From assembly GCF_004522105.1 (NCBI RefSeq), contig NZ_SPUJ01000003.1:248001-312000 (forward strand): 64,000 bases of DNA, read 5' to 3'. Positions 9,825 through 18,393 of this stretch are shown here, piece after piece. Below the pieces are notes generated by a model. It worked only from the letters and a program-made list of their open reading frames with translations, did not search any database and had not been told where the DNA came from. The first letter of the stretch is position 1. Each line of letters starts with the position of its first letter. A program made the position numbers and the translations under genes. This DNA comes from Nocardioides sp. 1609 (GTDB taxonomy: Bacteria; Actinomycetota; Actinomycetes; Propionibacteriales; Nocardioidaceae).

Positions 9825-10520
9825 CTACGGCCGGGTCAGGCCCAGCGCCGAGGCGACCAGGTGCGCCCGCACCTGGTCGGCGGTGATCGTGCCCACGGTG
9901 GGGATGCCGGGCGCGGCCTCCGCGACGAGGATGCCGACGTGGGCGAGCTGCAGGGCGCCGAGGCCGGAGGCGTAGAGCGTGTTCGCCACCAGGACGGGGT
10001 CGATCGAGTCGGCGAAGTCACCGGCGCGGACGCCGTCCTCGAGCGTCGTGGAGAGGATCGTCAGGCACGACGAGATCGCGCGGCCGAGGCGGAACAGCGC
10101 GCCCTCCGAGATCTCGTCGAGCAGCTCGTCGCCGCGGCGGCGCATGAGCGACTGCGCACAGTCGACGAACGCCGGGTGGGCGACGCCGTAGTCGACGAAG
10201 GCGCCGACGATGCCGGTCAACCGCCCCGACGGCGTGGCGGCGTCGTCGGCCGCGTCGGCGAGCGCGTCGCGCAGCTCGTCGAGGTAGCTCACCAGCGTCA
10301 GGGCGAAGAGCTCCTCCTTGCCCGTGAAGACGCGGTAGACGATCGCGCGGTTGATGCCGACGGCCGCCGCGATGTCCTCGATCTGGGCCTCGCCGGCGCC
10401 GCGGCTGTCGAAGTGGCGCCGGGTGGCGGCGATGATCTCCGCCTCGCGCACCCGGCGCCGCGCCGCCGCCGCACGCCGGCGTCCGTCGGTCTCGGGGACG
10501 CGCCTGGTGCCGGTGCTCAC
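9825..10520 (-). CDS. TetR family transcriptional regulator
   Basis: Predicted 231 aa. An N-terminal helix-turn-helix is seen in AAAVGINRAIVYRVFTGKEELF (about residues 50-70), followed by an all-helical ligand domain. The ligand is unknown, but the gene sits 12 bp from the 3' end of the thiolase and its promoter shares a motif with the fabG4/fadA2 intergenic region, which points to an acyl-CoA type effector. Two adjacent GTG codons (10523, 10520) could start it. The second lies 6 nt from a TACGAT -10 and was preferred. Confidence 0.85.
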   Translation of the reverse strand: MSTGTRRVPETDGRRRAAAARRRVREAEIIAATRRHFDSRGAGEAQIEDIAAAVGINRAIVYRVFTGKEELFALTLVSYLDELRDALADAADDAATPSGRLTGIVGAFVDYGVAHPAFVDCAQSLMRRRGDELLDEISEGALFRLGRAISSCLTILSTTLEDGVRAGDFADSIDPVLVANTLYASGLGALQLAHVGILVAEAAPGIPTVGTITADQVRAHLVASALGLTRP

Positions 10521-10540
10521 CACGCGATCGTAGGACAGGT

Positions 10541-10566
10541 GTCACACCCAGTTGCACGAGTGTGAC
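10541..10566. promoter_or_regulatory. Inverted repeat operator (GTCACAC-N12-GTGTGAC) upstream of the TetR gene
   Basis: The perfect 7-bp arms GTCACAC (10541-10547) and GTGTGAC (10560-10566) sit just upstream of the TACGAT -10 (10527-10532) of the TetR gene. This is the expected place for autorepression. The spacer contains CCAGTTGCA, also present at 8434-8451 in the module it is proposed to control. Confidence 0.55.
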
Positions 10567-10611
10567 GCGAAGGAGCCCCACCCCGCGTCGCCCGGCCGGG
10601 CACCTCGGGCC

Positions 10612-12138
10612 TCAGCCGAGGAACGCGCGCACGTCGTCGATCGTGTCGGCCTCGCCCGCCGTCTTGTCGTCGCGGTAGCGCAGCACCCGGGCGAAGCGGA
10701 GCGCGACGCCCCCGGGGTAGCGCGACGAGCGCTGGACGCCGTCGAAGGCGATCTCGACGACCTGCACCGGCGCGACGCGGACGACGTGCCCCTCGCGCGC
10801 GGTCTCCAGCCCGAGGAACCGCTCGGTCTGCCACGCGAGGATCTCGTCGGTCATCCCCTTGAACGTCTTGCCGAGCATCACGAAGCCGTCGGGACCGCCC
10901 TGCCGGTCGGGGTCGCGGGCGCCGAGGTGGAGGTTGGACAGCCATCCCTGGCGCCGTCCGGAGCCCCACTCGACGCCCAGCACGACGAGGTCGAGGGTGT
11001 GGACCGGCTTCACCTTCACCCACGCCGCCCCGCGCCGGCCGGCGGCGTACGGCGCCGCGAGGTCTTTGACGACGACCCCCTCGTGCCCGGCGGCCAGCAC
11101 CTCGGCGACGAACGCGCCGGCCTCGTCGACGTCGGCGGTGACCAGCCGCGGCACCCGGTGCCGGGCCGGCACCAGCGCCTCCAGCGCGGCTGCCCGCTCG
11201 GACCCGGGGGCGTCGAGGAGGTCGCGGCCGTCGACGTGCAGCACGTCGAAGAAGAACGGCGTCACCACCACCCCGTCGCCCATGGCGGTCCGGGACGCGG
11301 TCTCCTGGAACGGCCGCGGTCTCCCGGCGTCGTCGAGGGCGAGCACCTCGCCGTCGAGCACGACGCGCTCGACGGGCAGCGCGCGGACCACCGCCACCAC
11401 CTCGGGCAGCCGGGCGGTGATGTCGTCGAGGCTGCGGGTCACCACCACGACGTCGTCGCCGTCGCGGTGCACCTGGATCCGGATGCCGTCGAGCTTGGTG
11501 TCGATCGCCCCGGGGGCCTCCGGGGTGGCGCCGACCTTGGCCAGCGCGTCGGCCACGGACGTCGCCGACGACGCCAGCATCGGCAGGACCGGTCGGCCGA
11601 CCTCGAGCCCGACCGCGGCGAGCGCCTCCTCGCCGCCGTCGAACGCCGCGGCCACGACGGCCGTGGTGGAGCCGGCCAGCATCGCCGCCCGCCGGACCGC
11701 CGCCAGCGGCACCCCGGCCGCGGCCGCGACCGCCTCCTGGACGACGGCGTCGAGCGCGCCCTGGCGCACCGCGCCGGTCACCACCGCACGCAACCAGGCC
11801 TGCTCGGCCGCCGTCGCGGCGCCGAGGAGCCGCGCCACCGCGTCCTTGCGTGCGGCCTGCGACCCGGCCCCCGCCAGCGCCGAGACCGCCTCGAACGCCG
11901 CGTCGACCCCGACCACGGTCAAGGACGGCGTGTCGGCCGGCGCCGGTGGCGTGCCGATGCCGCGCCAGCCCACGCCCGTGCGGCGCTGCCGCAGGGCGCC
12001 CCCGACGTACGCCGCGACGAGCTCGACCTCGTCGCGTCCGCAGCGGGCCAGCAGGTCGGCGATCGCGGCGGCCTTGGCCTTGCGCGACCGGGTGGCGGCG
12101 ACGGCCGCCGAGGTCTCCACCACGTCATGAAGCAGCAT
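10612..12138 (-). CDS. ligB: ATP-dependent DNA ligase (LigB type)
   Basis: Predicted 508 aa, close to mycobacterial LigB (about 507 aa). It contains the N-terminal DNA-binding domain, the adenylation motif I with the nucleotide-accepting Lys in DTKLDGIRIQ (about residue 210), motif IIIa region FFFDVLHVDG, motif IV EGVVVKD, motif V WVKVKP, and a C-terminal OB fold. It seals nicks using ATP and is accessory to the NAD-dependent LigA. The open frame runs on upstream; ATG 12138 (MLLHDVVET) was chosen for length and homology, with GTG 12153 as an alternative. It is divergent from a base-excision glycosylase. Confidence 0.93.
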   Translation of the reverse strand: MLLHDVVETSAAVAATRSRKAKAAAIADLLARCGRDEVELVAAYVGGALRQRRTGVGWRGIGTPPAPADTPSLTVVGVDAAFEAVSALAGAGSQAARKDAVARLLGAATAAEQAWLRAVVTGAVRQGALDAVVQEAVAAAAGVPLAAVRRAAMLAGSTTAVVAAAFDGGEEALAAVGLEVGRPVLPMLASSATSVADALAKVGATPEAPGAIDTKLDGIRIQVHRDGDDVVVVTRSLDDITARLPEVVAVVRALPVERVVLDGEVLALDDAGRPRPFQETASRTAMGDGVVVTPFFFDVLHVDGRDLLDAPGSERAAALEALVPARHRVPRLVTADVDEAGAFVAEVLAAGHEGVVVKDLAAPYAAGRRGAAWVKVKPVHTLDLVVLGVEWGSGRRQGWLSNLHLGARDPDRQGGPDGFVMLGKTFKGMTDEILAWQTERFLGLETAREGHVVRVAPVQVVEIAFDGVQRSSRYPGGVALRFARVLRYRDDKTAGEADTIDDVRAFLG

Positions 12139-12234
12139 CTCGTCATCCAACACCGCGCCACCCCCGGACGCGCCCACCCGTCGAGGTCGAACCGGCGGAA
12201 CCGGGTGTCCCCGTCGCGCCCTACCCTCGACGAC

Positions 12235-13194
12235 ATGACGCAGGCGGGAGCGACGCGGGTGTGGCGACCCGACTGGCCGTGCCCGGCCGGCGCCGTCCTC
12301 GGCCAGCAGCGCCGCGGCGGCGGAGACCCCACGATGCGCCGCGACGACGCCGGTCGCACCTGGCGCGGATCCCGGACGCCGCTCGGTCCGGCCACCCTGG
12401 TGGTCGAGCCCCGGCCCGCCGACGGCGCGATCCACGCCGAGGCGTGGGGCCCCGGCGCCGACTGGGCCCTCGAGACGCTGCCCGCGCTGCTGGGCGCCGC
12501 CGACAGCTGGGAGGGCTTCGAGCCGCGACACCCGGTCCTCGCCGACGCGTGGCGTCGGCACCCGCACGCCCGGCTCGGGCGCACGGGGTTGCTGATGGAG
12601 TCGCTGGTGCCGACGATCATCGAGCAGAAGGTGACCGGGCAGGAGGCGTTCGCGGGGTTCCGTATGCTCGTCCACCGCTTCGGGGAGCGGGCGCCCGGAC
12701 CGGGTGCCGACCGCCACCTGTGGGTGCAGCCGGCCGCCGACGTGCTGCGCACCATCCCGTCGTGGGAGTGGTTGCGCCTGCACGTCGACCCGGCCCGCTC
12801 CCGGGCCATCGTCACCGCCTCCCGCGTGGCCGACTCGCTCGAGCGGCTCGTCGACCTCGCGCCCGACGACGCCGACCGCCGGCTCCGGTCGCTGCCCGGC
12901 ATCGGGGTGTGGACCAGCGCCGAGGTCCGCCAGCGCGCCCTCGGCGACCCCGACGCGGTCTCGTTCGGCGACTACCACGTCGCCAAGGACGTCGGCTGGG
13001 CGCTGACCGGGACGCCGTTCGACGACGACGAGCTCGCGGCCTACCTCGAGCCGTGGCGGCCGCAGCGCGGCCGGGTGCCCGCGCTCGTCGCCCTGGCCAG
13101 GCTGCACCGCCCCCGCCACGGCGCCCGGATGGCGCCGCGCGGGCACCTTCCCGGGGGCTCGGTGTCGCCCGGGCAGCGCCGCGGCGGAACCTGA
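12235..13194 (+). CDS. DNA-3-methyladenine glycosylase / HhH-GPD base-excision glycosylase
   Basis: Predicted 319 aa of the AlkA/HhH-GPD superfamily, which removes alkylated bases from DNA. Residues about 120-135 (LVPTIIEQKVTGQEAF) and the helix-hairpin-helix LPGIGVWTSAEV near 222 are visible, with the catalytic Asp in VSFGDYHVAKD near 245. The N-terminal half has the AlkA-like sheet region. The start follows a TACCCT -10 at 12222-12227 by 7 nt, which rules out the much longer open frame upstream. It shares the promoter region with the divergent ligase, forming a repair pair. Confidence 0.9.
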   Translation: MTQAGATRVWRPDWPCPAGAVLGQQRRGGGDPTMRRDDAGRTWRGSRTPLGPATLVVEPRPADGAIHAEAWGPGADWALETLPALLGAADSWEGFEPRHPVLADAWRRHPHARLGRTGLLMESLVPTIIEQKVTGQEAFAGFRMLVHRFGERAPGPGADRHLWVQPAADVLRTIPSWEWLRLHVDPARSRAIVTASRVADSLERLVDLAPDDADRRLRSLPGIGVWTSAEVRQRALGDPDAVSFGDYHVAKDVGWALTGTPFDDDELAAYLEPWRPQRGRVPALVALARLHRPRHGARMAPRGHLPGGSVSPGQRRGGT

Positions 13195-13263
13195 GGCCAG
13201 GTTGTTACCAAGGTCTGCACCAGACGTGACCTGCGTGTGGACCGCGCGTGCCGTGAGCGGCCG

Positions 13264-13269
13264 TAATGT
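13264..13269 (+). promoter_or_regulatory. -10 element (TAATGT) of the structured RNA candidate
   Basis: TAATGT lies 7 nt before G13277, where the first RNA stem begins. It is one of the most AT-rich hexamers in this GC-rich stretch. No convincing -35 is seen. Confidence 0.5.
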
Positions 13270-13276
13270 TCTTCTT

Positions 13277-13441
13277 GTCGCGAGGTTCCGGGGGGAGCCG
13301 AAGCGACGACGCCGGGCCAGAAGGTGCGCTGATCTCGATCTGGGGGGATCGCAGCGCACCAGGCCCGCGCCGATGAAGCACCGAGGACGACCCGCTCATT
13401 GCTCCTGGGGAGGAGCAGATCGAGTGGGTCGTCCTGTTTTT
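13277..13441 (+). ncRNA. Candidate structured small RNA with G-rich hairpin loops
   Basis: A roughly 165-nt intergenic element between convergent genes. P1: GTCGC (13277-13281)/GCGAC (13303-13307) enclosing GGTTC/GAGCC with loop CGGGGG. P2: GGGCC (13314-13318)/GGCCC (13362-13366), then nine pairs GGTGCGCTG (13323-13331)/CAGCGCACC (13352-13360), then CGATC/GATCG with loop TGGGGG. P3: AGGACGACCC (13384-13393)/GGGTCGTCCT (13426-13435) with an inner 7-bp hairpin and GGGG loop, followed by TTTTT, i.e. a terminator. P1 contains a G-U pair that would be an A-C mismatch on the other strand, which supports plus-strand transcription. I do not recognise the family. The known 6C RNA has C-rich loops, the reverse of this. 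Confidence 0.62.
13384..13441 (+). terminator. Rho-independent terminator with 10-bp stem and T-run
   Basis: The stem AGGACGACCC (13384-13393)/GGGTCGTCCT (13426-13435) carries an inner hairpin TGCTCCT-GGGG-AGGAGCA and is followed by five T residues at 13437-13441. It is the clearest classical terminator in the window and ends the small RNA candidate. Confidence 0.8.
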
Positions 13442-13481
13442 CGTGCCTCTCGCCGCGACGCCCGGCCCGGACGGCGGGCCC

Positions 13482-14675
13482 TCAGCCCAGCGCCCGTTCG
13501 CCGCGCACCGGCACCAGCGCGACGGCGACCACCGGGAACAGCGCGGCCAGCGCGAACGTCGTGGCGTACCCCGCGTGGGTGACCGCGAGCCCGCCCAGCG
13601 GCGGCACCAGCGCCGCGGTGAGGAACTGGGCGGTGTTCTGCAGCCCGAGCGCCCGTCCCGACCAGTGAGGGCCGGCCCGCTCGGCGACCGCCGTGAACGC
13701 GAGTCCGTTGTCGGCGACGGTGAGCGCGGTCGCGACGACCAGCAGGGGCACCGCGACCCCGGAGTCCAGCCCGGCGGCCAGCCCCAGCAGCGCCATCGCG
13801 GCCGCCGCCGCGACCGCGACCCACCGCAGCGGGCGGGTGCGCGAGCCGACGACGTCCGAGAGCTGGCCGGCCGCGATCCGGCCGAACGCGGCGACCACCT
13901 GGGCGACGGCCACGAGGGCACCGGCCGCGGCGGGTGACCAGTCGCGGTCCTGCACCAGCCAGACCAGCGCGAAGGTCCACACCACGAACTGCGGGACGAC
14001 GAGCAGCATCGAGACGCCGTGCACCCGGGCGAGGAAGCCGTCCTCGCGGTAGGGGTTCGGGGCCGGGCCGTCCTTCGCGGGCGGCCGGGGTGGGTCGAGC
14101 ACGACGAGGACGACGACGACCGCGGCGACGGCGGTGGCGATCGTCGGGACCCACAGCGCGGCGCTGACGCCGTGCCGGTCCGCGACGGTCGCGATGCTGA
14201 CGGCGGCGACGCCGACGCCCACCGGCTGCGCCATCTGCCGGATCCCCATCGCCAGCCCCCGCCGGTGCGGCGGGAACCAGCCCACGACCACCCGGCCCGA
14301 CGCCGCGGCGCTGCACGCCGAGGCGGCCCCGCCGAGGAAGAGGGCGAGCGTCAGCGGCACCAGCCCGTCGACCAGGACGGCGGCGAGCCCGGCGAGCGTG
14401 GTCAGGACGAGGCCGCCGACCAGGACCAGGCGCTCGCCGCGGCGGTCGGTCAGCAGTCCCCAGGCGACCAGGGTGAGCATCACCCCGACCGTCGGCGCCG
14501 CGGCGACGACGCCGGCCTCGGTGAGGCTCAGGCCACGCTGGTCGTGCAGCGCGGGGATGAGGAACGCCGGCCCGTGCGCCATCACCGCGCACGCCGCCTG
14601 CGCGAGCGTGCTCGCCGCGAGCATGGCCCAGCGCCGGGCGGTGCCCACTCCTGCGGGGCGGACGGCGACGGTCAC
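13482..14675 (-). CDS. MFS transporter
   Basis: Predicted 397 aa, about 12 hydrophobic helices, with the MFS loop signature LLTDRRGERLVLVGG after helix 2 (about residue 70). Related proteins are proton-coupled exporters or sugar/drug transporters; the substrate cannot be assigned. The GTG start faces a divergent phospholipase-D-family gene. A region of degenerate 12-bp repeats lies between them. The 3' end converges on the small RNA candidate. Confidence 0.85.
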   Translation of the reverse strand: MTVAVRPAGVGTARRWAMLAASTLAQAACAVMAHGPAFLIPALHDQRGLSLTEAGVVAAAPTVGVMLTLVAWGLLTDRRGERLVLVGGLVLTTLAGLAAVLVDGLVPLTLALFLGGAASACSAAASGRVVVGWFPPHRRGLAMGIRQMAQPVGVGVAAVSIATVADRHGVSAALWVPTIATAVAAVVVVLVVLDPPRPPAKDGPAPNPYREDGFLARVHGVSMLLVVPQFVVWTFALVWLVQDRDWSPAAAGALVAVAQVVAAFGRIAAGQLSDVVGSRTRPLRWVAVAAAAAMALLGLAAGLDSGVAVPLLVVATALTVADNGLAFTAVAERAGPHWSGRALGLQNTAQFLTAALVPPLGGLAVTHAGYATTFALAALFPVVAVALVPVRGERALG

Positions 14676-14723
14676 CCGGGAGATTCAACGGGGTCGGCGG
14701 CGCCCGCGCCCCGTCGGTCCGCA

Positions 14724-14777
14724 CCGTGACCTGTGCCGTGACCTGTGCCGTGGCCCGTGAGGTGTCCCGTGAGGCGT
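14724..14777 (+). repeat. Degenerate 12-bp tandem repeat in a divergent promoter region
   Basis: Units CCGTGACCTGTG (14724, 14736), a 6-nt remnant CCGTGG (14748), then CCCGTGAGGTGT (14754) and CCCGTGAGGCGT (14766). The array lies between the MFS start and the PLD-family start, about 37 bp upstream of the latter's -10, so it may bind a regulator on repeated faces of the helix. Confidence 0.6.
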
Positions 14778-14825
14778 CCCGCGTGGGCCGCCGGCCGGTC
14801 GTCCGGCTCAGGCTAGGTTGACGTC

Positions 14826-16076
14826 GTGCGGATCGACGTGGAGCGGCTGATGAGGCAGGCCCGGCGCACCCTGCTGACGATCCTCGGCCTGCAGCTCGCG
14901 ATCGCGGTGACGATGTCGCTCGTCGACTCCTACCGCCGCCGCGGCAAGACGCCGAAGGCGTTCCCGACGACCCCGCCGCGGACGGTCGACATCGACGAGA
15001 GCGCGGTGACGACGTACACCTTCGGGCGAGACCTGTACGACGACATGCTCGCCGCGATCGAGGGCGCCCAGCGTCAGGTGCTCTTCGAGACCTACATCTG
15101 GAAGGGCGACGCGACCGGCGAGCGGTTCAAGAAGGCGCTGGCCGACGCCGCCGACCGGGGCGTCGAGGTCTACTGCATCTACGACGGCTTCGCCAACCTC
15201 GTCGTCTCGCCGGTCTTCAAGCACTTCCCGGCCAACATGAAGGTGCTGAAGTACCCCGTCTGGTCGGCCGGCTGGCGGTTCTTCGACCTCCGCCGCTACG
15301 GCCGCGACCACCGTAAGATCCTCGTCGTCGACGACACGGTCGGGTTCGTCGGCGGCTACAACATCGGCGACGCCTACGAGACCGAGTGGCGCGACACCCA
15401 CGTGCGGATCAGCGGCCCCGGTGTCTGGGACCTCAAGCGGGCCTTCGCGGACTTCTGGAACCTGCACCGCCGGCGCCGCGTGCGCCACAGCGAGCGCCCC
15501 CTGCTGCTCGAGACGGCCTCGACGTGGGAGCCGCGGATCCGGGTGCAGCGCAACGTGCCCCGGCTGTGGATGTTCCCGATCCGCTCGATGTACCTCGAGG
15601 CGATCAACCGCGCCAGCACCAACGTCTGGATCACCACCGCCTACTTCATCCCCGACCAGGACTTCGTCGACGCCATGAAGGACGCCGCCCGCCGCGGCGT
15701 CGACGTCCGGCTGCTGATCCCGCTGAAGTCCAACCACATCGTCGCCGACTGGATCTCGCGCGGGTACTTCTCCCAGCTGCTCGAGGCCGGCGTCAAGGTG
15801 CTGCGGTTCCGCGGCGCCATGGTGCACGCGAAGACCGCCACGGTCGACGGCACCTGGTCGACCGTCGGCACCGCCAACATCGACCGGCTCAGCCTGACCG
15901 GCAACTACGAGATCAACGTCGAGATCATCGACGCCGGCCTCGCGGCCCAGCTCGAGGAGATCTTCCGCACCGACGAGTCCAACACCGTCGAGCTGACGCA
16001 GGGGGAGTGGGAGGCCCGCGACCTCCACCGCAAGTTCACCGAGGCCTTCCTGGCCCCGCTGCGCCCGCTGCTCTGA
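14826..16076 (+). CDS. Phospholipase D family / cardiolipin synthase-like protein
   Basis: Predicted 416 aa. A single N-terminal membrane helix (LLTILGLQLAIAVTMSLV, about residues 19-36) is followed by two phospholipase D domains, each with an HxK(x)4D motif: HRKILVVDD near residue 162 and HAKTATVDG near 335. The second is followed by GTANIDRLSL, typical of cardiolipin synthases. These join phosphatidylglycerol-type lipids by phosphatidyl transfer; the exact lipid product is inferred. The GTG start lies 6 nt after a TAGGTT -10 (14814-14819), so the mRNA is probably leaderless. Confidence 0.88.
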   Translation: MRIDVERLMRQARRTLLTILGLQLAIAVTMSLVDSYRRRGKTPKAFPTTPPRTVDIDESAVTTYTFGRDLYDDMLAAIEGAQRQVLFETYIWKGDATGERFKKALADAADRGVEVYCIYDGFANLVVSPVFKHFPANMKVLKYPVWSAGWRFFDLRRYGRDHRKILVVDDTVGFVGGYNIGDAYETEWRDTHVRISGPGVWDLKRAFADFWNLHRRRRVRHSERPLLLETASTWEPRIRVQRNVPRLWMFPIRSMYLEAINRASTNVWITTAYFIPDQDFVDAMKDAARRGVDVRLLIPLKSNHIVADWISRGYFSQLLEAGVKVLRFRGAMVHAKTATVDGTWSTVGTANIDRLSLTGNYEINVEIIDAGLAAQLEEIFRTDESNTVELTQGEWEARDLHRKFTEAFLAPLRPLL

Positions 16077-16087
16077 CGGCGTGCCCC

Positions 16088-16130
16088 GACCGGTCCCCGA
16101 CCGGTCGGCCGACCGGTCGCTCGACCGTTC
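16088..16130. promoter_or_regulatory. Helically phased palindromes upstream of uvrB
   Basis: GACCGGTC occurs at 16088, 16099 and 16111, with a variant GACCGTTC at 16123, so the period is 11-12 bp (one helical turn). The last copy ends 26 bp before the uvrB -10. This looks like a cooperative operator array rather than a LexA box, which would have GAAC-N4-GTTC halves. Confidence 0.5.
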
Positions 16131-16156
16131 GTCGGGAGGTTGTCGGTGGCCGGTCG

Positions 16157-16162
16157 TAGGCT
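16157..16162 (+). promoter_or_regulatory. -10 element (TAGGCT) for leaderless uvrB
   Basis: TAGGCT ends 6 nt before the uvrB ATG at 16169, placing the transcription start at the start codon. Confidence 0.55.
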
Positions 16163-16168
16163 CGTCGC

Positions 16169-18295
16169 ATGCGCCCTGTCACCGACCTCCAGCGCCGCCT
16201 GGCCCCGTTCAAGGTCATCTCCGACTACTCCCCGTCCGGCGACCAGCCGGCCGCCATCAAGGAGATCACCCGCCGGGTCGAGGGCGGCGTCAAGGACGTC
16301 GTCCTCCTCGGCGCCACCGGCACCGGCAAGACGGCCACGATCGCGTGGGTCGCCGAGCAGGTGCAGCGCCCGATGCTCGTCCTGCAGCCCAACAAGACGC
16401 TGGCCGCGCAGTTCGCCAACGAGCTGCGCCAGCTGTTCCCGGAGAACGCGATCGAGTACTTCGTCTCCTACTACGACTACTACCAGCCCGAGGCCTACGT
16501 CCCGCAGACCGACACCTACATCGAGAAGGACTCCTCGGTCAACGAGGAGGTCGAGCGGCTGCGGCACTCGGCGACCAACTCGCTGCTGACCCGGCGCGAC
16601 GTCATCGTGGTCTCGACGGTGTCGTGCATCTACGGCCTCGGCACCCCCCAGGAGTACGTCGACCGGATGCTGCGGCTGCGCGTCGGCGAGGAGCGCGACC
16701 GCGACTCGATCCTGCGCCAGCTCGTCGAGATCCAGTACACGCGCAACGACATGTCGTTCACGCGGGGCACGTTCCGCGTCCGTGGCGACACCCTCGAGAT
16801 CTTCCCGGTCTACGAGGAGCACGCGGTGCGCATCGAGTTCTTCGGCGACGAGATCGAGCGGCTGATGACGCTGCACGCCGTCACCGGCGAGGTCCTCACC
16901 GAGGACAAGGAGCTCTACGTCTTCCCGGCCACCCACTACGTCGCCGGTCCCGAGCGGATGGAGCGCGCGATCCGCGGCATCGAGGAGGAGCTGGTCGAGC
17001 AGTTGGCCTCCTTCGAGCGGCAGGGGAAGCTGCTCGAGGCCCAGCGGCTGCGGATGCGCACGACCTACGACGTGGAGATGATGCGGCAGGTCGGCTCGTG
17101 CGCCGGCATCGAGAACTACTCGATGCACATGGACGGCCGCACCCGCGGCAGCGCGCCCAACTGCCTGCTCGACTACTTCCCCGAGGACTACCTCGTGGTG
17201 GTCGACGAGTCCCACGTCGCCGTCCCGCAGATCGGCGGCATGTACGAGGGCGACATGTCCCGCAAGCGCAACCTCGTCGACCACGGGTTCCGGCTCCCGA
17301 GCGCGATGGACAACCGGCCGCTGCGCTGGGAGGAGTTCCTCGACCGCGTCGACCAGTCCATCTACCTCTCGGCGACCCCGGGCAACTACGAGCTCGACAA
17401 GGTCGGCGGCGACGTCGTGGAGCAGATCATCCGTCCCACCGGCCTGATCGACCCCGAGGTGGTCGTCAAGCCGACCAAGGGCCAGATCGACGACCTGATC
17501 CACGAGATCCGCACCCGCACCGAGAAGGACGAGCGGGTCCTGGTCACGACGCTGACCAAGAAAATGTCCGAGGACCTCACCGACTACCTGCTCGACGCCG
17601 GCATCCGCACCCGCTACCTGCACTCCGAGGTCGACACGCTGCGCCGCATCGAGCTGCTCCGCGAGCTGCGGATGGGCGAGTACGACGTCCTGGTCGGCAT
17701 CAACCTGCTCCGCGAGGGCCTCGACCTGCCCGAGGTGTCGCTGGTGGCGATCCTCGACGCCGACAAGGAGGGCTTCCTGCGCTCCGACAAGTCGTTGATC
17801 CAGACGATCGGCCGCGCGGCCCGCAACGTGTCGGGCCAGGTCCACATGTACGCCGACAAGATCACCGCGTCCATGGAGTCGGCGATCGAGGAGACCAACC
17901 GGCGCCGCGAGAAGCAGGTCGCCTACAACAAGGCCGCCGGCGTCGATCCGCAGCCGCTGCGCAAGAAGATCGCCGACATCACCGAGATGCTCAACCGCGA
18001 CAGCGAGGACACCGAGGCGCTGCTCCAGACCTGGGCCGGCACCGCGGCCAAGGGCCGGGCCGGGGGAGTCAAGGCCCGCCAGACCGTGCCGGTGCTGGGT
18101 GACAAGGCCAGCGGTCACCACGCCAAGGACCTCGCCGGGCTGCCCAGCTCCGAGCTGGCCCAGCTCATCCAGGACCTCACCGACCAGATGAAGCAGGCCG
18201 CGGCCGAGCTGCAGTTCGAGCTGGCCGGGCGGCTCCGCGACGAGATCAACGACCTCAAGCGCGAGCTGCGCCAGATGATGGAGGCCACGAAGTGA
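16169..18295 (+). CDS. uvrB: Excinuclease ABC subunit B
   Basis: The damage-verification helicase-like subunit of nucleotide excision repair, loaded by UvrA and recruiting UvrC. Predicted 708 aa. Visible are the Walker [14 protein letters not shown] (about residue 48), the beta-hairpin [12 protein letters not shown] near 100, [17 protein letters not shown] near 345, helicase motifs [28 protein letters not shown] and QTIGRAARN, and the C-terminal UVR motif ([28 protein letters not shown] is the region, residues about 660-690). The start is set by the TAGGCT -10 and by homology. An unusual palindrome array lies upstream. Confidence 0.98.
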   Translation: MRPVTDLQRRLAPFKVISDYSPSGDQPAAIKEITRRVEGGVKDVVLLGATGTGKTATIAWVAEQVQRPMLVLQPNKTLAAQFANELRQLFPENAIEYFVSYYDYYQPEAYVPQTDTYIEKDSSVNEEVERLRHSATNSLLTRRDVIVVSTVSCIYGLGTPQEYVDRMLRLRVGEERDRDSILRQLVEIQYTRNDMSFTRGTFRVRGDTLEIFPVYEEHAVRIEFFGDEIERLMTLHAVTGEVLTEDKELYVFPATHYVAGPERMERAIRGIEEELVEQLASFERQGKLLEAQRLRMRTTYDVEMMRQVGSCAGIENYSMHMDGRTRGSAPNCLLDYFPEDYLVVVDESHVAVPQIGGMYEGDMSRKRNLVDHGFRLPSAMDNRPLRWEEFLDRVDQSIYLSATPGNYELDKVGGDVVEQIIRPTGLIDPEVVVKPTKGQIDDLIHEIRTRTEKDERVLVTTLTKKMSEDLTDYLLDAGIRTRYLHSEVDTLRRIELLRELRMGEYDVLVGINLLREGLDLPEVSLVAILDADKEGFLRSDKSLIQTIGRAARNVSGQVHMYADKITASMESAIEETNRRREKQVAYNKAAGVDPQPLRKKIADITEMLNRDSEDTEALLQTWAGTAAKGRAGGVKARQTVPVLGDKASGHHAKDLAGLPSSELAQLIQDLTDQMKQAAAELQFELAGRLRDEINDLKRELRQMMEATK

Positions 18296-18393
18296 GGGCG
18301 GGCGCCGAGCGCGGGACGAGCCCGGGCGATCCCGACGAGCGGGAGGGAACGCCGACGACGGCGTGACGGTGCCGCGGTCGTAGGGTGACCGGA

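Noticed and set aside
10552..12234. Upstream extension of the AlkA-like frame across the ligase gene
   Set aside because: The extension is antisense to the ligase. A TACCCT -10 7 nt before ATG 12235 marks the real start.
13277..13441. 6C RNA on the minus strand
   Set aside because: The minus strand would give C-rich loops, but it has no T-run after the last stem and one pair becomes A-C; promoter and terminator features are on the plus strand.
16088..16130. LexA/SOS box at uvrB
   Set aside because: The actinobacterial SOS box needs GAAC-N4-GTTC; only GACCGGTC palindromes are present here.
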